A DNA stretch of 64,000 nucleotides. Origin: Epiperipatus broadwayi. Taxonomy: Eukaryota > Onychophora > Udeonychophora > Euonychophora > Peripatidae. Positions 44,239 to 56,937 of this stretch are shown one piece after another; positions within the stretch are counted from its first letter, which is position 1, and every line of letters begins with the position of its first letter. The translations under genes were made by a program, and so were the position numbers. The stretch is from NCBI GenBank assembly GCA_028023455.1, contig JAQFVV010012416.1, forward strand, positions 8,437,967 to 8,501,966. The letters are read 5' to 3'. Under the pieces are notes generated by a model, which was given only the letters and a program-made list of their open reading frames with translations, was not told the DNA's origin and made no database searches.

Positions 44239-46410
44239 GAGTGGCGTTCCTTGTTATATGCCAACAAGTATTACACAATATTTGAAAGTCTATGTCTATG
44301 CCCCCCCCCCCACAAGAAATAAAAGGCAGATAAAGGTATTCATTAGTAAAGGAATTTATTACTCTAATTTTATACGAAAGAATGTGATATTTATTTTCAC
44401 ATTCGCAAATCCATTCATGAAGAGCAAGATACGTATTTTAGGGCATAACTTTAATCTTTATTGGAAAACTTATTTAATTAAATATAACTGATAATTTGTT
44501 CGACTTTAATTGAAATCACTTCGTCACGAATTACGAGCATCAGAGCGGGCTTTACTGGAACAGAGAGGTAACGGTGCTGACGAATTATGAGCTAGAAAGT
44601 GAAATTGAAAGACGATGGCTAGTCAATAATCTAAGTCCTATAGTGGCTTGCATATGACAAGTCTTATGCCCTTTGACTAATATGAACTGGAGAGGAAGTG
44701 CTTTCTTCCACAATAATTTAAAATAACAGAAATATTATCACCGACCAGCCTAACGGAGCGGAAGATTGCCCTACGTCAGCAACGTTAAAGATGATGACTT
44801 TTTAGTCACCGTTTGAGAACTAAAGCCCAATTATAGAATGCTCTACGTGATGACTTGATCAAATAAATCAATCAAACGAGCTATAAGTAAAACTAATCAT
44901 CGTGCCCTTCTTGAATCTTAAATAACAAAGTTGAATTAGAATATATTTGATCCTTTATCGGCCCTTTTGCAATAAAAACATTTTAAGATTAGATATGAAT
45001 AAATACATATTGGTGAATACAAAAATAGCTGGGGCATAGATTAAAAACTGAGCTAATAATTTATTATTAGCCAATTATAAAAATAACACACACATTTAAT
45101 AATCTCTTTCGACTCGATAATTGATAGAATGGTAAATCTAGTTCTAATGGGCGAGAATTACTATTAAAATTAATATATTATTATTTGCACAAGGCAACGG
45201 AAACAAAGGAGATCATCGAATCGAAAGATTATTGGCATATAATTAAAAATAAATGACATTAATAAATCACACGATAAATATATATATATATATATATATA
45301 ATATAGTAAATGAACCGCCAAGTAAGAAAAGAGAAAGTTTAAAGACTAGAGGTTGAGAGAACTATGATATAAATTTACAGTAGCATGAATAAAAGATTTT
45401 ATAAAGATTGTTACATTAAAGAATAAAAGAGCTCTAAAAGGGAGTGTAAAGTAAAGTTCGAAACTGGCCAGAAAGGTTAAGGTTCATTATGAAAACATAT
45501 TACTCATTTCTTCCAGGGCTGGTTCTTAGGTTACACATCTGAGTTGGTAAAAAAAAAAACATAGGCACTCATTTAATTGATTACTTGAACAGTATTTTAG
45601 TGGCTTTTCATAATTTTAGCAGCATGATTGGTCCGGAAAAGATTCAGCAGCTTCATTGAAGATTCTCAAAGGGCTTCAGGAACCATAGCCAGATTCCTGA
45701 TGTTCTAGCCCTTCACCATAATCAAAACACTATTTAAAACACACTGAGTTTACTGCACTTCTCTACAACAAAAATGGCTTTTCTTTCCAAACTTTTCAGT
45801 GCTATATATCTGTCCTCTGATGCCTTCAGGCTAGTGCTTCTTTCATTATCAATGTTTTTAGATTTACTGGTTGTTTTTAGATACATTCCTTCAATACTTG
45901 AATTCATTTTCTAATTAGAAAATGAATTCTTAAAATCAGAAAATGATTTTAATTAGGAAATCCTTATCTTTTTTTTTAATTAATAAAACTTTAACTGTTG
46001 TTTTTGGAAAGAGAAAATCTGAAAGCTTATCGAAAGAATGTAGCTTTTAATCAATAAAACTTTAGCAAATTATTTAAAAATAAAATCAAACATTCTCGAT
46101 GCAATGAAACTTTTAAACAATTATATATATTTAAATATTTACAAATATATACGCACAATCCACGCAGTTATAATATATAAATTCATGAATAATTCTATCA
46201 TGAATTTATTAATAGAATTGGTCAATTTAAATCTGAAACTAATTAATTTTAATACGCATTTATGAAATAAGTTATTCTTTATGGAAATTAGCGTGGATTG
46301 AACGTATAAAGCCCCATTGCATCGGAAATTTAAGGTTAGTACTAGGGTTTGAAGTGTGCTTATGGCTAGATGTCATGAAGCTAGGATCGAACTCAGATCC
46401 GACTGCTTCA
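43810..46410 (-). repeat. Left (3') LTR
   Basis: About 2.6 kb, starting GGTACCAGTCG (the right copy has TGTACCAGTCG, so the TG end is mutated here) and ending GACTGCTTCA. It includes a (TAA)n run (44206-44237), a C run near 44301 and a TA run (45280-45303). The frame at 44258-44491 recurs in the right LTR but shows no domain. The purine-leaning minus-strand sequence just inside (GAAGTGAAATGAAA at 46411-46424) is a weak polypurine tract candidate. Confidence 0.9.
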
Positions 46411-46717
46411 TTTCATTTCACTTCAAAAAAAAACAATGAAAAAAAATCTTTTTACTTATGCATGATACATTCACATAAGTGTACTCGACTAATTGGTAGA
46501 CTCTGGGAGAACAGCATTAGCATGAATATCATCTGTACAAACTACAAAAATTATACATGTTTCATTGCAATCATTTTTTTAAAAATAAATAGGTCCAATA
46601 ATCAAGTCTCAATTTCCCTATGGTCATGTTAGTCATCGTCTATATATATATATATGATACAAATACAAGTATCATACTATATCATATTATATATGTCCAA
46701 AGATGATATACCAAAAC

Positions 46718-46757
<40 letters not shown>

Positions 46758-46774
46758 GTCCTTTAATGTTTGTC
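46411..46774. other. LTR element interior, 3' of gag, with (TA)n
   Basis: On the minus strand this is the end of the interior next to the 3' LTR. It holds a TA run at about 46720-46755 and no pol sequence, although pol is normally downstream of gag. Confidence 0.6.
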
Positions 46775-47877
46775 TTATTGTTTCCCTGGATCAGGTGGCA
46801 CATATGGTTTTAACTTTTGATAATGGTCATAGTCTTGGTCTTTTCTGGTTGGTGTCAAGTTCCCATAGTCTATTGCAGTCAAAAAGTCTATGGTCTTTTC
46901 TATTGACATAGGGCACATTCCAAGCATGATTCTTTGGATCCATGGGGGTAAATGATGTCTGATCATCCGGATGATGTGCTGATCCTCATATTTGAAGGCT
47001 GTGAGAGATTTGAATGTGGTCACTTGCTGGATGAAGTAAGCTGTGTATCCCTGTCTGCAGTTTTCTTGCTACTTCTGAGTGTTCAGTCTATGCAAAATAC
47101 CCTCCTGCCTTTCATTACTCCAATATTTTTTTAAATGGCCTTTTCATACCCTTGGATTGTGGTAGGTGGGTCTTTTAATAGCTCCCACCATGCCTTGGCA
47201 GCTTCTCTTAAGTAGTGGCTGGCTAGGATAATCTTTTCCTTTTCTGCTACAGAGTGCAGACAGAAAAATTCTTTAATGCTGTCTAGATGATCTATGGGCT
47301 TCTCTCCTGGGTTACCCCTAAAAATTTGAATTTCTACAGAAGATATAAGGGATGGTGTCTGCAAATTCCTTAGACTTATTTCAGGGTTTATGGTCCATTC
47401 CATTTCTATTTTTTGTTTTATTTTACTAATGGTCTGAACATCTTTTTCCCTGTCTGTATTTAAATCAGTTTCTGCAACCATTTCTTGGTTTGACTTATAT
47501 TCTCCACTGTCATCTTTTTTACTATCCACAACTTCTTTTGGTGTGGTCTGATCATCTTCATGTCTTCTAGGAGCCATGTAATTGTCTATTGCTGTATGAT
47601 GCTTTACAATCTCTGGGTTGGTTTGGGTGCCTCGTGTTTCCTCAAGCTTTAAAATTCTCTCCATCATCATCATCATTAGCTTCCTGTCTTCTCTCATTTC
47701 TCTGAGGATCGTATGAAAAGTCTCTCGATCGTCGTGATCGTCTTTAGCCATCTTTCTGCTTTGATGGTTGCACTTTTTCCTATTGATCTGATTTTTAAAA
47801 GTGATTTCTCATTCACTGGAGGTGGTTGAAGGCGCATCACTATCGTCAGTCAATCCTTTATCTAATTGTTCTTCCAT
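46775..47877 (-). pseudogene. Retrotransposon Gag, disrupted
   Basis: The minus-strand Gag frame is broken into pieces. It appears to start at an ATG at 47875-47877 and meets an in-frame TGA at 47809-47811. The main open part (47131-47751, 206 codons) has an acidic, polar N-terminus with a Met/Arg-rich helix, then FRGNPGEKPIDHLDSIKEFF and an AAKAWWELL helix typical of the Ty3/Gypsy capsid domain. A frameshift at an A run near 47120-47131 and a stop near 47070 interrupt the capsid. The C-terminal piece (46775-47023) ends in a proline-rich tail without a CCHC zinc knuckle. Gag would assemble the particle that packages element RNA; this copy cannot make an intact one. Confidence 0.8.
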
Positions 47878-49276
47878 CTTTGAAAGTGAATAAATAATAT
47901 AATAAACAATGTGAATCAAACTTATGGCACTCTCTGAATACTTAAATAATTTTTTTCTTCAGTACATTTAATTAGGTCTCTGACTACTGGTCCCATTGTC
48001 CCTATCTTCATTAGCTGCTGCATATTATTTCCCCAATCTATGTAATCTGCCTTTTTTAGTTTAGTTTTAGTTTGCCTACGTTTTCTTGGTTAGCTCTTTC
48101 TATTAATTCTTTGAATGAGACATGTATTTTATTTAGAAAAAACTATTAAAGATAAGAAACAAACATTACTCACTTTCACTCTGTTCAACTGTTCTCCCAT
48201 GTCTGAAAAAAAACTATACAGATGATTAGTGATATACAACTATTTATACATATATATTAGCAGGTATTACAAGTAATTCTCTGTATATGACACATTTGGT
48301 TTTTATTATTTAGACAACTGACCCACTACTGTGCTGACAATCAAATTTGCTGACAAATTTATTTATATGGGTGCCAGTGAGCAAAATGAGATCAATAGGG
48401 CATGTGAAATAACCCATTGACCCCCAAACCACATATGATTGACTTAATTTTGATTGATAAATGATTTGATTGATGAGTATTTTATTATTTATGGACAACT
48501 GACACGTTCCTGACCTGAGTTTAAATATAGGATTTCAAATATTATTTTCACTAAGCATGAGGCTTTAACACACACAAAAAAAATGTCAAAATTAATATTA
48601 CACAAGAACTTCTATTTGTTGATATCATTTTTAATCTTGCTAGCATGAAAGCATGTAAATCATTTAAGCATTTTGCCAACTGCATCTGGCTGCTTGGTGT
48701 ACACAAAGGGTCTTCACCTGCTTTGAGGTTACTCAGAATGCGGAGTGAACATTAAATATATGTGCTAGCAAGCAATCTTTATAAATTTAAAACGTTTAAC
48801 ATGATATCATATTGGATATTTTTAATTATAAGACTAAGATAACACTAGTTAATTTTGACACAGACAAAATATTTCATTTATTTTACCCCTTGCTTTGATC
48901 TGTTCTTACTACTTTTCTAACGATAATTTTCCTACTGTCATGAACGCGTATAACACAAACGTATAATATATATAGTGATATAGTACACGTATAATTAATT
49001 ATACATATATTTAAATAATTATTCTAACTAACGAATCTTTTACTGACGAACATTTAAAAAAATAATCTTGAAAACATTTAATTGTAAGAAAGAAAATTAC
49101 AAAATGACATTTTAATTTATTAAATTTTCGCATAACTTTTCTCTTAAATATATATAACACTGTTTGAAATATCACTTTCTACTGAAACATTTAATTTATT
49201 GAGATCTCAATTCACTATTTAACTAAGATCATAATTACTATCTCCAGGGTATTTGTGGGATTTATCAAATCGAGCT
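47878..49276 (-). other. LTR element 5' leader region
   Basis: Between the primer binding site and gag lie about 1.4 kb with no recognisable coding sequence. That is long for a leader and may include packaging signals or captured sequence. The frame 48310-48498 has no motif. Confidence 0.5.
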
Positions 49277-49294
49277 CCAACGATTGGGCGACCA
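49277..49294 (-). promoter_or_regulatory. tRNA primer binding site
   Basis: Read on the minus strand the site begins TGGTCGCCCAATCGTTGG. TGG complements the CCA end of a tRNA. The plus strand (TCGAGCTCCAACGATTGGGCGACCA, as TCGAGCTCCAACG and ATTGGGCGACCA) resembles a T-arm and acceptor 3' half with small insertions. Its position just inside the 5' LTR is as expected. The exact tRNA is not assigned. Confidence 0.65.
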
Positions 49295-49306
49295 AAAACA
49301 TAACCA

Positions 49307-51921
49307 TGTACCAGTCGAAAAACCCACAAAAGAACTGAAAGTCGGATCCAAACTCAGCTGGTTCAAACTGAATTCAAACCCAACTCACCAGCTCAGATTA
49401 GCATAAATCGATGGCACTAGCTCAATGGTTGGTGAGGATCAGAGACCCCTGAACTGACATTAATATCGGATAATTAATTAAGATACTTTTTTTAAATCAA
49501 ATCATATGTATATGTTTGGGTTGCCAACACAGACAGCTAGTATAAACATTAAAATAATTATGAAGGAATTAAGCACTAAGAAACCAAGTGTGTTTAGAAA
49601 ATATTTAATAATAATAATTTGTTTTGTTTGAATTTTAATTAATGATTATATTAATTACCTCTAGCCTTTAACAGAATTTATAATAATAATAATAAGAGTG
49701 GCGGTCCTTGTTATATGCCAACAAGTATTACACAATATTTGAAAGTCTATGTATATGTGCCCCCCCCCCCACAAGAAATAAAAGGCAGATAAAGGTATTC
49801 ATTAGTAAAGGAATTTATTACTCTAATTTTATACGAAAGAATGTGATATTTATTTTCACATTTGCAAATCCATTCATGAAGAGCAAGATACATATTTTAG
49901 GGCATAACTTTAATCTTTATTGAAAAACTTATTTAATTAAATATAACTGATAATTTGTTCGACTTTAATTGAAATCACTTCGTCATGAATTACGAGCATC
50001 AGAGCGGGCTTTACTGGAACAGAGATGTAACGGTGCTGACGAATTATGAGCTAGAAAGTGAAATTGAAAGATGATAGCTAGTCGATGATCTAAGTCCTAT
50101 GGTGGCTTGCATATGACAAGTCTTATGCCCTTTGACTAATATGAACTGGAGAGGAAGTGCTTTCTTCCACGATAATTTAAAATAACAGAAATATTATCAC
50201 CGACCAGCCTAACGGAGCGGAAGATTGCCCTACGCCAGCAACGTTAAAGATGATGACTTACTAGTCACCGTTTGAGAACTAAAACCCAATTATAGAATGA
50301 TCTACGTGATGACTTGATCAAATAAATCAAAGTCAAACGAGCTATAAGTAAAACTATTTTAAATTATTTGTAAATCATATTAATTATGCCCCAATCATCG
50401 TGCCCTTCTTGAATTTTAAATAACAAAGTTGAATTAGAATATATTTGATCCTTTATCGGCCCTTTTGCAATAAAAACATTTTAAGATTAGATATGAATAA
50501 ATACATATTGGTGAATACAAAAATAGCTGGGGCATAGATTAAAAACGGAGCTAATAATTTATTATTAGCCAATTATAAAAATAATACACACATTTAATGA
50601 TCTCTTTCGACTCGATAATAGATAGAACGGTAAATCTAGTTCTAATGGGCGAGAATTACTATTAAAATTAATATATTATTATTTGCACAAGGCAACGGAA
50701 ACAAAGGAGATCATCGAGTCAAAAGATTATTGGCATATAATTAAAAATAAATGACATTAATAAATCACACGATAAATATATATATATATATAATATAGTA
50801 AATGAACCGCCAAGTAAGAAAAGAGAAAGTTTAAAGACTAGAGGTTGAGAGAACTACGATATAAATTTACAGTAGCATGAATAAAAGATTTTATAAAGAT
50901 TGTTACATTAAAGAATAAAAGAGCTCTAAAAGGGAGTGTAAAGTAAAGTTCGAAACTGGCCAGAAAGGTTAAGGTTCATTATGAAAACATATTACCCATT
51001 TCTTCCGGGGCTGGTTCTTAGGTTACACCTCTGAGTTGGTAAAAAAAAAATGTAGGCACTCATTTAATTGATTACTTGAACAGTATTTTAGTGGCTTTTC
51101 ATAATTTTAGCAGCATGATTGGTCCGGAAAAGATTCAGCAGCTTCATTGAAGATTCTCAAAGGGCTTCAGGAACCGTAGCCAGATTCCTGATGTTCTAGC
51201 CCTTCACCATAATTGAAACACTATTTAAAACACACTGAGTTTACTGCATCTCTCTACAACAAAGATGGCTTTTCTTTCCAAACTTTTCAGTGCTATATAT
51301 CTGTCCTCGGATGCCTTCAGGCTAGTGCTTCTTTCATTATCAATGTTTTTAGATTTACTGGTTGTTTTTAGATACATTCCTTCGATAAGGCTTTCAAACT
51401 CATTAACTTGAATTCATTTTCTAATTAGAAAATGAATTCTTAAAATCAGAAAATGATTTTAATTAGGAAATCCTTATCTTTTTTTTCTAATTAATAAAAC
51501 TTTAACTGTTGTTTTTGGAAAGGGAAAATCTGAAAGCTTATCGAAAGAATGTAGCTTTTAATCAATAAAACTTTAGCAAATTATTTAAAAATAAAATCAA
51601 ACATTCCCGAAGCAATGAAACTTTTAAACAATTATATATATTTAAATATTTACAAATATATAAGCACAATCCACGCAGTTATAATATATAAATTCATGAA
51701 TAATTCTATCATGAATTTATTAATAGAATTGGTCAATTTAAATCTGAAACTAATTAATTTTAATATGCATTTATGAAATAAGTAATTCTTTATGGAAATT
51801 AGCGTGGATTGAACGTATAAAGCCCCATTGCATTGGAAATTTAAGCTTAGTACTAGGGTTTGAAGTGGGCTTATGGCTAGATGTCATGAAGCTAGGATCG
51901 AACTTAGATCTGACTGCTTCA
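49307..51921 (-). repeat. Right (5') LTR
   Basis: About 2.6 kb, TG...CA ends (TGTACCAGTCG ... GACTGCTTCA). Relative to the left LTR it has an insertion of about 28 bp near 50352-50395, an extra segment near 51382-51410 (AAGGCTTTCAAACTCATT) and shorter TAA and TA runs. Confidence 0.9.
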
Positions 51922-52071
51922 ATACTGGACAAGGTTTGATTGTATTTTCCAATGAAAAGTAATGCACTGGTTGAAATATTAAATGGCTTACAGACAAGTA
52001 ATCCTATTTTCTTATATATATAATATCAGTAATATCACTCAAGGCTAAATGGGTTTATAAGTAACAATAAA

Positions 52072-52265
52072 AACTAGTCAACCCTTAGACAATCCCAATA
52101 TAGATAACAATCAACAATATCAAACTGTTGTCAAGGCAACCTCCTTTTAACAATTAAAACAGTCTACACTTAGACAATACCATTATAAATAACAATCGAC
52201 AATCTCAAATTGTTGTCAAGGCAACTTCCAAAGGAGAATTATCTAAGTGCTGACTATTTTCTAAT
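52072..52265. mobile_element. M2 MITE, with internal duplication
   Basis: Two direct blocks (52076-52157 and 52163-52235) each carry ACACTTAGACAAT-type and AACTGTTGTCAAGGCAAC sequence, closed by a right end AAGTGCTGACTATTTTCTAATTGTTA. The terminal inverted repeats resemble those at 63.8 kb. Confidence 0.65.
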
Positions 52266-55200
52266 TGTTATATATATATATTGTGCCCTTATCTATAGGT
52301 CATAATAGGGTAGAATGGTCAATTGCTAAAAAAATTTTAAATTTTAAAATACGTTTGTGTAATATATTGATAATTGTATGATCGATTAGATTTTATAGTA
52401 CAATTTAAGGCTGAAAAATACCTGGTATGTAAAAGTGTAATGGATTATTTTAAAAAAAAAACAGTTAAATAAAGCTTAATTATATCCTTGCTTATGGTTG
52501 TAAAAGCTGGCCATATAAAATAATACAGCTATAAATAGTTAAAAGTATATTAACAATCCAATTGTAATGTTTTAAAACTAATAAATTAAATAAACGCTAT
52601 ATGTAATATTATAATTATAATTAATATTCAAATTTAATCTAATATATTTTAAAATAAACTTTGGGATGGTGAGAATTATATTTAGTTCTACATTTTTAAA
52701 TTATTTTCCAAAATTTTATAAAATATATCAGTTTTGGTAATTTAGACCAAGACGTAAATTAAAAAATCATCTGATAAAGTTAGTAATCATGTGACTGTAT
52801 ATTATATACCTTCACACACATGCTTGTTAGAATATAATAATAAAGTTTGTGAATTATAAAACTAAATGGAATTGCTATCTATCGTTAAAGTAAAAGTTGA
52901 AATATTAAATGTTATTTTAATAATTGTTTTAAAGTTTAAATGATTTTGATAAAATTATAATTGAGTTAAAAATACTATTTTAAGTAATATTTTAAATCAT
53001 TACGTCATAAATGTCTTATTTGAAAAATTTAGTCTGTTATAAAACTAAAAATGTGTAAATTTGTTCGCGCTAAAAAAAGTCATTAACCAATCAACGGAGG
53101 TAATTTAGCAGACGAAATATAAGAATTAGACGGAGCGGGAGAAAGTAATGTGTAAGTAAAGAAAGGAGTAACATATTTTTTTTAGCTGTATAAGATCGTA
53201 AGCTAGAAAAGTGATATAATTTTAAAATTTTATATTTATTTTAAAAGTTTTTTAAAATATAATATTTTGAACTACCTTTAAATGGAAGGCTAGTTTAAAA
53301 GTTTTCTTACCAGGATATTTTATTCAAGTTTAGCCAAAACCTTGCAGTAAAAATGGAAATACTACAGAAAACAGTATATAGACGTTATGATAAAGGAAAA
53401 ATATTTGTAAAGTGCCTTGATACAGCTTTATTTATGCTCAACCAGAAACTTATTATTGTAATTCAGAGGAATATAATTTGGACATTATATGGAAAACTTA
53501 AAAGAGAAGTTACTTGCCGTCAGAAAAATTTATGACGCATAAATTTATAAGGCTACTCCGAAGTTTTTTATTCTTTTCTGTGAAAAGAATTAAGATGCGT
53601 ATATCATAAATAAAAAAATTGTTTATAAAGTTATAACAGAGAAAGAATGTTTGTCCTTTTTAAAGGAAACATTACAAAGTATATAGTTACCAGAATTTTA
53701 AAAGAAGAAAAAAAATTACCGAATAATGATATGAAAGAGTCATTATTTTTTTTTAAAAAAAAAAAGGAAAAGAAAAAACTTTATCTAAGAAGAATTAAAA
53801 ATATTATAAAGTGTTCATCATAAAAGCGCTTAATAAAAATAGAGATTAGGAAAATGGAAATTTAAATTACTTAATGAAAATGGATCCATGGAGACAGAAA
53901 AATTTACTGAATATTTAAATCAAAGTACCTAGAAGATGCATCATAAAAGTCGCGCGGGAAAATATTAGCAGAAAATATTAGAAGAGAATATGTAGATGTT
54001 TTCTTTACGGGATTAATTGATATCATAATTAATAATTGTATTAAATATTATAAAAAAACCAAGGATTGTCATCTATGAATATTTATTAAACAGAGCAATA
54101 ATTGTTTTGCCTTAAAATTGAACAAGCAGGGAGAAGAACATTAAGTGACTGAAGAAGAAATAATAAACATTTTTTTTTTAGCTTTAGTATGAACGGTTTT
54201 CAAGGAAATTTGATGAAGAAGTACAGTAAATATAGTTTGGAATATTTTGTACTAATTTATTTTAAAATATAAAATGTTATGTGAGATTAGGGAAAACATA
54301 AAACATAAATTTAGTAATATTAAAATTTAAATATAATAGCTTGATAAAATTATAAAAATAGTGTTTAAAATAAAGTGTATGGATGTGAATCTTATATCTA
54401 CAAGGATCAAATGGATGGTGAAGCCTACGGAACGCGATCGAGGAGATAAAGGTCGTTTGGTAATTTTAATAGTTATTTATAATGCATAATGTATTTTTTT
54501 AGATCATCTATTGACCTAAGAATGAAGTGTGAAAGTTTAAATTATATGTACACATTTATACAACATTTTTAACATATTATGAGATAGGAGTAATTCGGAT
54601 TATGCATACGACAATTTTTTAAAGTATATTAATCATATAATTTAACATAACAATTGTGTGATTCTTTTGAACTTTCATGTGATAAAGTATTCAGATATTT
54701 AAGTAGTTTGTATGACTAAATATACGGAGGAAAGTAGTAAGCAAGCTGTCTTATAGAACAGTGGAATAGTTTTAAAATAAATGAATTTTATTATTGTTAG
54801 TAATGCAGATATGTATTTGTCGATGTACAGTATAGAAAAAATCTTGAGAAATAAGATCGGATAGTGACTTGGAAGTACTAGTGGAGAGGAAACCAAGATG
54901 ATGTGTTTTTTTTTAGAAATAGGAAAATATAAGGGATTTGGATCATATTTAGTTTTGTGTGATTTAGTATAGTTAACAAAGTCCTATGACTGAACACATA
55001 TGGTTTGGACAGTGTTTTTGCATATCTTTAAACTTTTGATGTTAGAATAAAGCTGAAGAAATAGCTTTAGCATCGTTCCTATGATAGAGGTTGGTAGACA
55101 GGTAAAGGTCACTCCTCTATAGTGTCTTTTAATTCACTGTGCCATGATTGTCAAGGTATATGATGAGTAATATTCTAGTTGTATTTTGATCCTATGCATC

Positions 55201-56937
55201 TATCTTCACTATCCTTATTTCGTGAATCTGCATCGGTCAGAAAGATATTTTCAAAGAAATAATGAATAAAATAGAACTGAAGATATGTTATCGTTTATAT
55301 AAGAATAGTTTATTTGCTTGAATGTATAGAATTGTGTAACTTTAAAATTGAAAGTCCAAAATATCACAAAGAGAGAAAGAATCATATAATACATTGTAAA
55401 ATTAATTCAGAAATGAATATAAGATTTTGAAAAGAAATCTAAACCAAGTATTTTAAAAGTGATAATAAAATTTGAATGTTTTTTTTTTTTAATATTATTG
55501 TTGGAGGGAATGAGTATTGCATATTTATTGAGAGAAAATTCAATAAGGTATAATAAACATATACTTGTGCATGGTATATTAATAGTTATAATAATATCAT
55601 CCGAAGTAAGGCTTGAATGAGAATATTAGGATTAATAAACATCGGATAATGAATAATAAAAACCTAATACCGAATGTAGAATAGTGTTTTGACTTTGTAA
55701 GATTCCATACAACCAATATGAAACTAAATTTTGTTATTTTGTAGAATTTTATTACGAATGTAAATTTTTGTAAAAAATGTAATTTTAATAATATTAGGGA
55801 TGAAAAGTGTTTGTGATAATCATAGAAGAAATGCATTTTGTAATAAGCTAACCATAATAATAAATCAAGTAATAATACTGTATTTTCTTAAGTGTTTAAA
55901 AAAATAAGATTTAACTAGGAAAAGTAAATAATATTTTGATTTCATTTTATAAATTAATAAACTAAGTTGAGATATGAAAGTAAGGGATATCCAATGTATA
56001 TAGTGTAAAAATATTGTTAATTTATTTATGTTGTTAATAAACTTTGTTTTAAATTTGTTTTAAAGTTTTGTGTCCGAGTTGTTATTTCTCCACATGGATG
56101 CATGAAATCACGATACATTTATAATTGAAACAGACATATAAATTTTGCACAAAAGGTAAACATAAAAGTGTTATAAGAATTTTGAGAATTTATTGGTATG
56201 TTAAAATTAAAAGATCATAATTTTATATTATTTATTGGTCATAAGTCGGTTGCCACAATATTACATTAAATTATATGCTAATGTTGCCACACGTATTCTG
56301 TTGTCAGATTATTAAAATACTACCACGTACATATTTATTTATTTCATTTTAGGAAGAAATAAGATTATATTATATTTATTATTGTTATTATTATTTTTAT
56401 TATTGTTAGTTGCTGTGTAGTAGATTATGACATAAAATTCCCTTTTCATATTTTACTACCGTAATTTTAAATCAGTTAAAATACAATTTATGAACCTGAG
56501 ATTTTATTTTATTTTACTTCATTTTATTTAATTGAGCTAGATTCTTGTCATAAAGAAGATTAAGATATGATTATTATTTTAATCGTAGTGAATAGAGCTC
56601 AGAAAGTCATAAGAATACTATGAGTTAGTTATTTGGTATAGTAAAAAGGGGGATAGTGTTCTTATGCCATTGAGGTAGTATCGTGTGGATAATGGCTCAA
56701 TGTAGTCTATCTCGTTCCCTGTATTGTCATTCCATGTCTCATGAAAATAGTAAATATTTGTTTAATTCATTTTAAAATTGAACCGTATTTGTATTTTAAA
56801 ATTAGAGCTAGTAATCATTTTAATTAATGCTGAATATTTCATTTATTTATTTGTTAACTGAGCTAGAACCCGTAATATTCGTAATAAACAGTATATTTTG
56901 GGGTGAGAATGCATGGGGGGGAGGTTAGAATATATAT
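52266..56937. other. Unassigned AT-rich DNA, possible old element interior
   Basis: No domain was recognised in any frame. Segments near 53080-53150, 53930-53960 and 54400-54450 are less AT-rich (for example AAGTCGCGCGGG, GGAACGCGATCGAGG) and could be remnants of an old retroelement or of a host transcript. The frames 53353-53535, 54699-54896 and 55597-55836 have no motif. Confidence 0.3.

Larger units (their letters stand above)
43806..51925 (-). mobile_element. LTR retrotransposon, gag-only, 2.6-kb LTRs, TSD ATAC
   Basis: This is a complete element: left LTR 43810-46410, internal region 46411-49306, right LTR 49307-51921, flanked by ATAC (43806-43809 and 51922-51925). Gag lies on the minus strand, so the right LTR is the 5' LTR. 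A tRNA-like primer binding site (49277-49294) is placed 12 bp inside it. Only gag remains; no protease, RT, RNase H or integrase frame is present in the 2.9-kb interior, so the element is non-autonomous or internally deleted. LTRs differ by scattered substitutions, microsatellite length changes and a few indels, so the insertion is not very recent. Gag features point to a Ty3/Gypsy-like family. Confidence 0.9.

Noticed and set aside
46952-47134. Plus-strand frame over the gag region
   Set aside because: It is antisense to the disrupted Gag and has no motif of its own.
44258-49923. Two near-identical short frames (44258-44491 and 49708-49923)
   Set aside because: They repeat only because they lie at the same place in the two LTRs; no domain or start context supports a gene.
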